10,152 bases of DNA from an uncultured Bacteroidales bacterium. GTDB taxonomy: Bacteria > Bacteroidota > Bacteroidia > Bacteroidales > Bacteroidaceae. This document shows positions 1-6,096 of this stretch, piece by piece. Location of the stretch: positions 1 to 10,152 of the forward strand of contig CALEFD010000072.1 in assembly GCA_937876995.1 (NCBI GenBank), written 5' to 3'. Numbering within the stretch: position 1 is the first letter of the stretch; each line of letters starts with the position of its first letter. The notes beneath the pieces were generated by a model. That model was given only the letters and a program-made list of their open reading frames with translations, did not search any database and was not told the DNA's origin. The translations under genes were made by a program, and so were the position numbers.

Positions 1-605
1 TGCTCCTTAACGGCAGCCTTGAACTTCTTGACCAACTCCTGCAGGTCGGCAACTTCCAGTTCGTTGTCCAGCTTTACACCCTTGGCTTCCTTCACCTCTT
101 CGATGATAGCCTCGAATGGGTCGATGTCTTCCTTGTTCACGGGCTTCATGCCGAGAACAACGTCGCCATACATCTGAACGAAACGACGGTAAGAGTCCCA
201 TGCAAAACGAGCATTGCCGGTCTTGCGGATCATACCCTCTACAACCTCGTCATTCAGACCAAGGTTCAGGATGGTGTCCATCATACCGGGCATTGAAGCG
301 CGAGCACCTGAACGTACAGATACGAGCAGGGGATTCTCAACGTCACCGAACTTAGAGTTCATCAGGGTTTCGATGTTGGCAACAGCCTTCATCACATCAT
401 CCTTCAGCAGTTCAACGACCTTGTCCTTGCCTACTTCATAATACTCATTACATACATCAGTGGTAATGGTGAAGCCTGGAGGTACGGGAACGCCGATCAG
501 GTTCATTTCAGCAAGGTTAGCACCCTTACCACCGAGCAGATTTCTCATGTCTGCTCTACCTTCTGCTAAGCCATTTCCGAAGGTATAAACTCTTTTTTCG
601 CTCAT
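1..605 (-). CDS. ppdK: Pyruvate, phosphate dikinase, N-terminal part (cut by window edge)
   Basis: The enzyme interconverts ATP, phosphate and pyruvate with AMP, pyrophosphate and phosphoenolpyruvate in the cytoplasm, linking glycolysis and gluconeogenesis. Translation from the ATG at 605-603 begins MSEKRVYTFGNG and stays open for 201 codons to the window edge. The family is usually about 900 residues, so only the start of the ATP-grasp nucleotide-binding domain is present. Visible family motifs are GGKGANLAEM (residues 25-34), VPPGFTITT (41-49) and the nucleotide-binding segment SVRSGARASMPGMMDT (96-111). The gene is preceded by a -7 box at 669-676, giving a leader of about 57 nt. Its codons differ from the neighbours: 11 of 18 leucines are CTG, while rpoD in this window uses none. 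That suggests high expression rather than transfer. The identification is firm; the missing C-terminal domains (phosphohistidine and PEP/pyruvate domains) lie off the window. Confidence 0.97.
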   Translation of the reverse strand, partial: MSEKRVYTFGNGLAEGRADMRNLLGGKGANLAEMNLIGVPVPPGFTITTDVCNEYYEVGKDKVVELLKDDVMKAVANIETLMNSKFGDVENPLLVSVRSGARASMPGMMDTILNLGLNDEVVEGMIRKTGNARFAWDSYRRFVQMYGDVVLGMKPVNKEDIDPFEAIIEEVKEAKGVKLDNELEVADLQELVKKFKAAVKE

Positions 606-668
606 AAATATATATAAATATTTTGTGTGATATCTTTGTTTGATTCAGTACTGTGCCCAAATCGACTG

Positions 669-676
669 CAAAGTTA
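669..676 (-). promoter_or_regulatory. -7 promoter box of ppdK (TAACTTTG)
   Basis: Read on the minus strand this is TAACTTTG, a perfect match to the Bacteroidales -7 consensus TAnnTTTG. It lies 63 bp upstream of the ppdK ATG. No clear -33 TTTG is found at the expected 19-21 bp upstream. The box and the following 12 bases match the divergent rlmD promoter at 18 of 20 positions. Confidence 0.75.
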
Positions 677-742
677 CTTATTTATTATTAAATATGTGGT
701 TTCTATGCAGTTCTTTTTTAGAATCTTCTCATTACTTTTTCT

Positions 743-750
743 TAACTTTG
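743..750 (+). promoter_or_regulatory. -7 promoter box of the rRNA methyltransferase gene (TAACTTTG)
   Basis: TAACTTTG matches the TAnnTTTG consensus and is followed by CACCCGATTTGG. Transcription would begin near 757, giving a leader of about 35 nt before the ATG at 792. A -33 TTTG is not evident; the upstream bases are a T-run (714-719). Confidence 0.75.
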
Positions 751-791
751 CACCCGATTTGGTAATGCAATAAGTTTTTTTGCTAGTAATT

Positions 792-2231
792 ATGTCGAAA
801 AAGAAGAAAGATAGACCTATATTAGAGAATGTTCTGATAACCGATGTGGCTGCCGAAGGAAAATCTTTGGTTAGAATAGACGATTTGGTGATATTCGTAC
901 CTTTTGTTGTTCCCGGTGATGTGGTGGATTTGAAAATCTTAAAGAAAAAACATAGCTATGCCGAGGCTGTGGCCGTGAATTTTCATAAATATTCAGATGT
1001 ACGCACGGAACCAATGTGTTCTCATTTTGGAGTATGCGGAGGTTGTAAATGGCAGAATTTACCATATTCGGAGCAGCTTAGATATAAGCAGAAACAGGTT
1101 TATGATGCACTTACCAGAATAGCAAAAGTAGAGATTCCTGAATTGATGCCTATTTTAGGTTCTGAACAGATAGAATGTTACAGAAATAAATTGGAGTATT
1201 CGTTCAGTAATATGCGATGGCTTACTGCCGATGAACTGCAAAAGATAGACGAATCAAACGGTACTATTGAACGCAAACAACCAGGTTTGGGTTTTCATAT
1301 ACCAGGTGCATTCGATAAGGTGTTGCACATAGAAAAGTGTATGTTGCAGGATGACTTTACCAATCAGGTAAGAAATGAGGTTTACAACTACGCAATAGAG
1401 CATAATCTTCCATTTATAAATCTGCGTTCACAAGAAGGACTACTTAGAGATATGATGGTGCGTATTGTAACAACCGGTCAGATAATGGTGCTGGTTCAAG
1501 CAAAAGTTGTAACTCCATCGGATATGGAAGAGTTTATGGCTTTGATGCAGCATATAGCAGATAAATTCCCTCAAATAACATCGTTGCTTTATGTAATTAA
1601 CAATAAATGCAATGATACTTTTGGTGATTTGGAAGTAAAGGTATTCCGAGGCGAAGAATTTATCTATGAAACTATGGAAGATCTTAAATTCAAGATAGGT
1701 CCTAAATCGTTTTTCCAAACAAACAGCCGTCAAGCATATAGGCTATATTCTGTAGTACGTGAAATGGCAGGTTTGAAGCCCGATGATGTGCTGTACGATT
1801 TATACACCGGCACAGGTACTATTGCTCAGTTCTTGGCTCGCAGTGTTAAGAAAGTGGTTGGTATTGAATACGTTCCGGAAGCGATAGAAGACGCAAAGAT
1901 AAATGCAGAACTGAACAATATTATAAATGCAATCTTTTTTGCCGGCGATATGAAGGATGTTCTCAATGCGGATTTTATATCAGAGCATGGAACACCTGAT
2001 GTGATAGTTACAGATCCGCCACGTGTGGGAATGCATAAGGATGTTGTAGATGTAATTATGGCTGCATCGCCTAAAAGAATTGTCTACGTAAGCTGTAATC
2101 CGGCAACTCAGGCAAGAGATATAGCGTTGATGGATAGTAAATATAAAGTGGTTGCAGTACAACCTGTAGATATGTTTCCACATACACATCATGTAGAAGT
2201 GGTAACTATGTTAGAGTTGAAGGAATCTTAA
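792..2231 (+). CDS. rlmD: 23S rRNA (uracil-5-)-methyltransferase, RlmD/RumA family
   Basis: This cytoplasmic enzyme is predicted to transfer a methyl group from S-adenosylmethionine to C5 of a uracil in 23S rRNA (U1939 in E. coli RlmD). The protein is 479 residues from the ATG at 792. An in-frame TTG at 780 is possible, but the A-rich MSKKKK start fits better. A TRAM RNA-binding domain occupies about residues 10-65. Four cysteines fit the iron-sulfur cluster: C76, C82 and C85 in CSHFGVCGGC, and C183. The methyltransferase domain shows SFFQTN (306-311), the SAM-binding loop DLYTGTGT (336-343) and TDPPRVGM (407-414). The catalytic cysteine is C435 in YVSCNPAT, and the general base is E469 in HHVEVV. 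All key residues are present, so it should be active. Family is certain; the exact target uracil (RlmD versus a dual RlmCD activity) is inferred. Confidence 0.93.
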   Translation: MSKKKKDRPILENVLITDVAAEGKSLVRIDDLVIFVPFVVPGDVVDLKILKKKHSYAEAVAVNFHKYSDVRTEPMCSHFGVCGGCKWQNLPYSEQLRYKQKQVYDALTRIAKVEIPELMPILGSEQIECYRNKLEYSFSNMRWLTADELQKIDESNGTIERKQPGLGFHIPGAFDKVLHIEKCMLQDDFTNQVRNEVYNYAIEHNLPFINLRSQEGLLRDMMVRIVTTGQIMVLVQAKVVTPSDMEEFMALMQHIADKFPQITSLLYVINNKCNDTFGDLEVKVFRGEEFIYETMEDLKFKIGPKSFFQTNSRQAYRLYSVVREMAGLKPDDVLYDLYTGTGTIAQFLARSVKKVVGIEYVPEAIEDAKINAELNNIINAIFFAGDMKDVLNADFISEHGTPDVIVTDPPRVGMHKDVVDVIMAASPKRIVYVSCNPATQARDIALMDSKYKVVAVQPVDMFPHTHHVEVVTMLELKES

Positions 2232-2333
2232 AAAATTATAATTTGTAAGGTTGTGTTAAACCAAATTATTGATATCAAATCTTAATTATAGTTGAATTAT
2301 AGAGTATCATATTTTATTTTATAACTTTTTATG

Positions 2334-2341
2334 TACTTTTG
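2334..2341 (+). promoter_or_regulatory. -7 promoter box of the TonB-domain/lipoprotein operon (TACTTTTG)
   Basis: TACTTTTG matches TAnnTTTG. It lies 25 bp before the ATG at 2367 and implies transcription starting near 2348 with a leader of about 19 nt. Because the box lies inside the upstream in-frame extension that begins at 2331, it rules out that earlier ATG. No good -33 element is seen in the AT-rich sequence around 2310. Confidence 0.65.
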
Positions 2342-2366
2342 CAAACGTAACAAACAAAATAAAACA

Positions 2367-2837
2367 ATGAAAAAGATTATTGTAAGAGCACTATTAGTGT
2401 TTATGGCCGTGTCTGTGTCAAATTTAATGCACGCGCAGAAAACATCAACTCAACAGCAGCAACAAGGAGGCGAGGTTGTTATAACGCAACCCGAATTTAA
2501 GGGCGGTTCAGAGGCCTTGTATAAGTATATCCTTACAAACTTTGAATATCCCGAAGAGGCAGCAAAACGTTCGGTTAGTGGTACGGCAGAAGTGGAATTT
2601 ACTGTAGAAAAATCGGGCGATGTTACAAATGTTGGACTTCTAAAAGGTTTAGATGAAACTGTTGATGAACAAATCATCAGGCTTTTAAAGGCTATGCCTA
2701 GATGGACTCCGGCAACTATTAATGGTAAACCCGTTAGGTATAAAGTTTCAATGCCACTGACGTTAAAATTGTCTAGAAATAAAAATGGAGCTAGGTCTTC
2801 AATAGGACTTGAAGGTTCTCTAAATGAAAGGTATTAA
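2367..2837 (+). CDS. Secreted TonB C-terminal domain protein
   Basis: The 156-residue product starts with a signal peptide: a basic MKKIIVR, a hydrophobic core, and likely cleavage near MHA-Q at residues 23/24. A run of five glutamines (29-33) follows. The rest is a TonB C-terminal-type domain, recognisable from QPEFKGGSEALYKYI (41-55), FEYPEEA (59-65), GTAEVEFTVEKSGDVTNV (72-89), MPRWTPATINGKPV (110-123) and the closing strand YKVSMPLTLKL (125-135). In full TonB proteins this domain follows a membrane anchor and a proline-rich spacer that transmit the proton-motive force to outer membrane receptors. Both are absent here, so it is not an energy transducer by itself. It is probably periplasmic, with a binding or scaffold role that I cannot specify. 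The start is fixed by the promoter at 2334-2341. The lipoprotein gene follows after 18 bp. Confidence 0.85.
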   Translation: MKKIIVRALLVFMAVSVSNLMHAQKTSTQQQQQGGEVVITQPEFKGGSEALYKYILTNFEYPEEAAKRSVSGTAEVEFTVEKSGDVTNVGLLKGLDETVDEQIIRLLKAMPRWTPATINGKPVRYKVSMPLTLKLSRNKNGARSSIGLEGSLNERY

Positions 2838-2855
2838 TTAAAAGTTTTAGGAATT

Positions 2856-3281
2856 ATGAAGGGATTATTAAAAACACTAGTCGTTGCATTATTTGTGGCT
2901 TTTACTTTTGCCGGCTGTAGCTACGAAGTTGGCGTAGATATGGAGGTAATTTATATAGATGCAAAGAAAAACAATTGGCAAATATCCGGTAAGGAAGGAG
3001 AAGAGGGGTGTTATCAGTTTCAGGAATTTAAATTTCCTGAGATAACAAATGCGGTTTTAAACGAAGGTGCAGTATTAGTTTATTATATTGATAAGGAGGG
3101 CAGAGATAATATGCTCCCGTTAGTACTTCCTTATGACGAGGGAAGAGAAACTGTTATTGAAACCATCAGATTTGATTGTGAAAAGGGGTATCTAACTCTG
3201 ATAATAGAATCGTCAGATTTTATGGCAGTTCCTTCAAGCAGAGATATTAGATTTAAGGTTTGTATATTAAAACCGTATTAA
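2856..3281 (+). CDS. Small lipoprotein of unknown function
   Basis: The 141-residue product has a lipoprotein signal: MKGLLK, a hydrophobic stretch, then the lipobox FAGC with the lipidated cysteine at C21. The residues after it (SYEVGVD) lack the acidic/lysine cluster typical of surface-export signals in the phylum, so a periplasm-facing location is more likely. The mature part looks beta-rich, with W41, YQF near 53-55, the segment NEGAVLVYYIDKEG (69-82), LPLVLPY (87-93) and a final strand IRFKVCIL (131-138). From memory this pattern resembles a common Bacteroidales lipoprotein family of unknown function (a W near the start, EGxVxxY, LPxVxPY, a final FKVxxL strand); I cannot confirm it by search. 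The gene sits 18 bp behind the TonB-domain gene with no promoter between, so the two are probably co-transcribed. Its stop overlaps the stop of the opposing FHA gene. Confidence 0.8.
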   Translation: MKGLLKTLVVALFVAFTFAGCSYEVGVDMEVIYIDAKKNNWQISGKEGEEGCYQFQEFKFPEITNAVLNEGAVLVYYIDKEGRDNMLPLVLPYDEGRETVIETIRFDCEKGYLTLIIESSDFMAVPSSRDIRFKVCILKPY

Positions 3282-3802
3282 TGGTTACTGCATTCTAAAA
3301 TTATAGTGGTGGCGCCTAAGGTAATTATGGCGCCATCTTCTATTATAGCCCTTTCTCTATCTGCCAAAATTCTGTTAAATAAGAATGTACCTGTTAAACT
3401 GGGGAAATCTCTTAAAGTGTAAGAAATCTCACCTTTTTCATTGCGTTTTACACTTATAACACAATGGCGTCTATCCATACTGCGGTCTGTAGTCTCAATA
3501 GGAATATCTATCTCGTCTCCTTTATTGTATCTGCCTATAATATTATCTCCCGGATGTAACGGGAAACTTTGTCTGTAACCAAATACATTCTCTACAACCG
3601 TGATAGAGCCAAAACCTTCATCATTAGTTTCCGGATTCTTATTGGCATCTTTTTGTGTGGCCGAAAGTTTGTTTACACCTATCTTGATGGCAAATTTCTT
3701 TTTACAATTTCCACATTCAAAGACCAAAGTCTGGCCTTCTGTGTATTTGGTTTCATCAAATACAATATAACTATCGCATTTTGGACATCTAACTCGTTTC
3801 AT
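3278..3802 (-). CDS. Zinc-ribbon plus FHA domain protein
   Basis: The 174-residue cytoplasmic protein has two modules. Residues 1-40 form a zinc ribbon with two CxxC pairs (C6/C9 and C30/C33), like the short MJ0042-type finger. After a polar linker (about 45-65), residues 70-170 form a forkhead-associated (FHA) domain: NIIGR (87-91), the RRHCVI segment (111-116), SLTGTFLFN (135-143) and IEDGAIITLGATTIIL (154-169). FHA domains usually bind phosphothreonine peptides. Here the serine of the usual SxxH is aspartate (D110) and the asparagine of NGT is threonine (T137), so phosphopeptide binding may be altered. No kinase or phosphatase gene lies nearby. The ATG at 3802-3800 is 28 bp behind the 3' end of rnpB on the same strand, and no good promoter separates them. 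Domain calls are firm; function is unknown. Confidence 0.85.
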   Translation of the reverse strand: MKRVRCPKCDSYIVFDETKYTEGQTLVFECGNCKKKFAIKIGVNKLSATQKDANKNPETNDEGFGSITVVENVFGYRQSFPLHPGDNIIGRYNKGDEIDIPIETTDRSMDRRHCVISVKRNEKGEISYTLRDFPSLTGTFLFNRILADRERAIIEDGAIITLGATTIILECSNH

Positions 3803-3823
3803 ATATTGTAGAAAACTAATTTC

Positions 3824-3830
3824 AAAAAAA
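3824..3830 (-). terminator. T-tract at the 3' end of rnpB
   Basis: The minus strand has seven consecutive T immediately after the GGTTAGC that closes the rnpB P1 helix. This resembles the U-tract of an intrinsic terminator that uses the RNA's own terminal structure as its stem. Some read-through into the FHA gene is likely, because that gene has no visible promoter of its own. Confidence 0.45.
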
Positions 3831-4170
3831 GCTAACCTATAAGCCGGGTTCTGTAGAATATAATTCTGTCTGTCATTAATCTTGACCTGCCGTTGCCGAC
3901 AGACTCTAGCGATCTACCCTCCGGCTTGGGCGAGCAGCCCTCTAACGCCGGTATACACGATCTTGCAACTTCCAAGGTGTACAGCCTACGTGTCACCACG
4001 CATCTGGTAAGCTCTTACCTTACCTTCTCACCCTTACCTCTATTAAAAGGCGGTTATTTTCTTCTACACTACTTTGCCGTCACCGACAACTTTCTGTTAG
4101 GAAGTGGAATGCTCTATGTTGCCCGGACTTTCCTCTCTCTTCAATAGAAGACAGCGACAGACCGGTTAGC
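3831..4170 (-). ncRNA. rnpB: RNase P RNA (catalytic RNA of ribonuclease P)
   Basis: This RNA is the catalytic subunit that removes the 5' leaders of precursor tRNAs. On the minus strand, the conserved 5' core GAGGAAAGTCCGGGC is at 4135-4121. Further diagnostic segments are GGTGACGGCAAAG and GTAAGGGTGAGAAGGT in the middle and ACAGAACCCGGCTTATAGG near the 3' end (about 3854-3836). The two ends pair as helix P1, GCTAACC (4170-4164) with GGTTAGC (3837-3831), which sets a length of about 340 nt, normal for a bacterial RNase P RNA. A -7 box at 4177-4184 places the transcription start at the 5' end. An open reading frame on the opposite strand here is a chance product. The exact ends could be off by a few bases. 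Confidence 0.97.
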
Positions 4171-4176
4171 TTTGTG

Positions 4177-4184
4177 CAAAGTTA
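4177..4184 (-). promoter_or_regulatory. -7 promoter box of rnpB (TAACTTTG)
   Basis: On the minus strand this reads TAACTTTG, then CACAAA, then the first base of the RNase P RNA P1 helix at 4170. The 7-nt gap from box to RNA end is a useful local calibration for the start sites of other genes in this window. No clear -33 TTTG was found at the usual distance. Confidence 0.8.
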
Positions 4185-4334
4185 CAACAATTTTGCTTTC
4201 TTTGTAGTTGAAAGTTGTATTTATAAATCAAACAATCTTCTTGTTGTTGTATAAATGTTAATTTGGAGGGCCTATTGTTAAATAATGGCAAATATTTTGG
4301 TATAAGTGAAACTTTCTATGGAATCTTCTATATA

Positions 4335-4366
4335 TTTGAAGTGTGAAAGTGTTAATTGTATGTTTG
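4335..4366 (+). promoter_or_regulatory. Promoter of the DegP/HtrA gene (-33 TTTG, -7 TATGTTTG)
   Basis: TTTG at 4335-4338 and TATGTTTG at 4359-4366 are separated by 20 bp, exactly the spacing expected for the Bacteroidales housekeeping promoter. Transcription would start near 4373, giving a leader of about 21 nt. The -33 TTTG is also the end of a second -7-like box, TATATTTG (4331-4338), so two start sites are possible. Upstream DNA (4191-4330) is AT-rich with no other recognisable feature. Confidence 0.75.
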
Positions 4367-4393
4367 AATTTAACTAATTAAATAGATTAAGAT

Positions 4394-5899
4394 ATGAAAA
4401 TCGCAACTAAAAAAGTATTTCAATCGTTTTTGCTGGTGGTATTGTGTGCCTCTGCAGCAGGAGTTACAACTTATGTAGTAAACAACAAAATAGCAAAAGA
4501 TGAACCTGCGATTATTGTAGAATCGGGTGTGAAGAATCCATTTGCAATGTCAACAGCCGGAGGTGCAATTTCAAGACAGCCGGTAGATTTAACCGATGCT
4601 GCAGAAAAGACTATTCATGGTGTTGTACACATAAAATCAACAGTGAATGGTAGAACACAGGTGGTTCAAGAAATGCCGGATATATTTGAATATTTCTTTG
4701 GAAATGGAATGCCACGTCAACGTGAAATTCAGAGTCGTCCACAGGTGGGGTATGGTTCCGGTGTAATTCTTTCCGAAGATGGATATATTGTAACGAATTA
4801 TCATGTTATTGAAAGTGCAGATCAAATTGATGTAACGCTGAATGATAACAGAATTTTCCAGGCGACAGTAGTAGGTACAGATCCAAATACCGATTTGGCT
4901 CTCATTAAAATAGAAGGTGATGAATTTCCGTTCATTCCAATGGGAAATTCAGACGATTTAAAGTTAGGTGAATGGGTGCTTGCCGTTGGTAATCCTTTCA
5001 ATCTTACATCTACTGTTACAGCCGGTGTAGTAAGTGCAAAGGCCAGAAAGATAGGTATTTACGATAGTAGAGAGAGTATAGAATCATTTATCCAAACAGA
5101 TGCTGCTATCAATATGGGAAACAGTGGAGGTGCATTGGTAAATGTAAGAGGAGAATTGATAGGAATAAATGCTGCATTAGAATCTCCTACAGGTACATAC
5201 GCAGGTTATGGATTTGCTATACCAACCACTATTGTTAGCAAGGTGGTAGCCGATTTAAAAGAGTTTGGAACTGTTCAGCGTGCTTTGTTAGGAATTGTGG
5301 GCGGCGATGTTGCTGCTATGTTGCAATTGGAAGAGAATAAAAATAAGGACTTTGGAACTCTTGATGGTGTATATGTAAGCGATGTTACCGATGGTGGTGG
5401 CGCATTGGCTGCAGGCATTGAAAGTGGTGATATCATTGTGGCAATAAACGGTAAGAAAGTAAAGACAATGACTGAACTTCAGGAGGTTATAGCTCAGCAT
5501 CGTCCGGGCGATAAGATAAAAGTCTCTTTGTTGCGCGATAAGAAATCTAAGGAAATAACAGTAGAGTTAAAGAATTCTCAAGGAAATACAGAGGTTGTAA
5601 AGGACCGTAAAATGGAAATGCTAGGTGCCGCTTTTGGTGAAGTATCTGAACAGACTCGTAAACAGTTGAATATAGGATACGGCCTCCAGGTGTCAGGAGT
5701 TGATGCCGGTAAATTCCAGAAGGCCGGAATACAGCGCGGATTTATAATCTTGAAAGTTAATAATGTTCAAATCAGATCTGAAAAAGATTTGGAGAATGTA
5801 TTCAATGAAGCTATTAAAACACCGGAACAGGTGCTGTTTATAACAGGTATTTATCCATCGGGTAGAAGAGCTAACTTCGCAATAGATTTATCTGAATAA
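4394..5899 (+). CDS. degP: Periplasmic serine protease, DegP/HtrA (Do) family
   Basis: The 501-residue protein is an envelope quality-control protease and chaperone that degrades misfolded periplasmic and outer membrane proteins. A signal peptide or N-terminal anchor spans residues 1-30 (hydrophobic 9-29). The trypsin-like domain (about 65-290) has the complete triad: H137 in TNYHVIE, D167 in NTDLALI and S244 in GNSGGAL. The segment after Y100 (FFGNGMPRQ) is the short LA-loop region typical of the family. PDZ1 covers about 296-395, with LDGVYVSDV and AAGIESGDIIVAING. PDZ2 covers about 408-500, with GLQVSGV and KAGIQRGFIILKVNN. Length and two PDZ domains match the DegP/DegQ group; which of these it matches best cannot be told from sequence alone. 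It appears to be a single-gene transcript with its own promoter and terminator. Confidence 0.95.
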   Translation: MKIATKKVFQSFLLVVLCASAAGVTTYVVNNKIAKDEPAIIVESGVKNPFAMSTAGGAISRQPVDLTDAAEKTIHGVVHIKSTVNGRTQVVQEMPDIFEYFFGNGMPRQREIQSRPQVGYGSGVILSEDGYIVTNYHVIESADQIDVTLNDNRIFQATVVGTDPNTDLALIKIEGDEFPFIPMGNSDDLKLGEWVLAVGNPFNLTSTVTAGVVSAKARKIGIYDSRESIESFIQTDAAINMGNSGGALVNVRGELIGINAALESPTGTYAGYGFAIPTTIVSKVVADLKEFGTVQRALLGIVGGDVAAMLQLEENKNKDFGTLDGVYVSDVTDGGGALAAGIESGDIIVAINGKKVKTMTELQEVIAQHRPGDKIKVSLLRDKKSKEITVELKNSQGNTEVVKDRKMEMLGAAFGEVSEQTRKQLNIGYGLQVSGVDAGKFQKAGIQRGFIILKVNNVQIRSEKDLENVFNEAIKTPEQVLFITGIYPSGRRANFAIDLSE

Positions 5900-5923
5900 T
5901 AGATGTTATCGGTCATAGATGAT

Positions 5924-5953
5924 AGGTCCGGAGATTTTTCTTCGGACCTTTTT
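5924..5953 (+). terminator. Rho-independent terminator of the DegP/HtrA gene
   Basis: A perfect hairpin follows the stop codon by 24 bp: AGGTCCGGAGA (5924-5934) pairs with TCTTCGGACCT (5939-5949), 11 bp including one G-U pair, around a TTTT loop. It is followed by a T-run (5949-5953). This separates degP from rpoD transcription. Confidence 0.88.
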
Positions 5954-6011
5954 ATGTAGTGTGTTGTCGATAATTTTCTATATAAATAATGTGGTTTCCA
6001 AAAAATAATTG

Positions 6012-6019
6012 TAATTTTG
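6012..6019 (+). promoter_or_regulatory. -7 promoter box of rpoD (TAATTTTG)
   Basis: TAATTTTG matches TAnnTTTG and is followed by CACCCAATTCG, close to the rlmD promoter. Transcription would begin near 6026, leaving a leader of about 70 nt, the longest on this strand. No convincing -33 TTTG is visible. The bases just before the ATG are A-rich (AAAATAAGAG), with no Shine-Dalgarno site, as usual in this phylum. Confidence 0.7.
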
Positions 6020-6096
6020 CACCCAATTCGCTTGTTTGGAGAAGTCTGGCGGGTTGTAAATAACTGATAATCTTAATAAATAGCATAAAATAAGAG

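Noticed and set aside
780..791. Upstream TTG start giving four extra residues on the methyltransferase
   Set aside because: The ATG at 792 begins a typical lysine-rich N-terminus, and the extra residues MLVI add nothing recognisable.
1440..1733. Open frames opposite the methyltransferase gene, and similar frames inside rpoD, degP, ppdK and the outer membrane gene
   Set aside because: They are shadows of well-supported genes, with no domain, signal peptide or promoter of their own.
2240..2269. Possible terminator hairpin after the methyltransferase gene (GGTT/AACC with AT arms)
   Set aside because: The stem needs a 4-base bulge, is mostly A-T, and has no T-run after it.
2331..2366. Upstream ATG extending the TonB-domain protein by 12 residues
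   Set aside because: It overlaps the -7 box at 2334-2341 and would put a charged segment ahead of a good signal peptide.
3803..3830. TAGTTTTC as a promoter for the FHA gene
   Set aside because: It lacks the final G of TAnnTTTG, and the only TTTG upstream is just 4 bp away, far too close for a -33 element.
3893..4147. 84-codon open frame on the plus strand
   Set aside because: It lies wholly antisense to the RNase P RNA, and its sequence is explained by conserved RNA segments.
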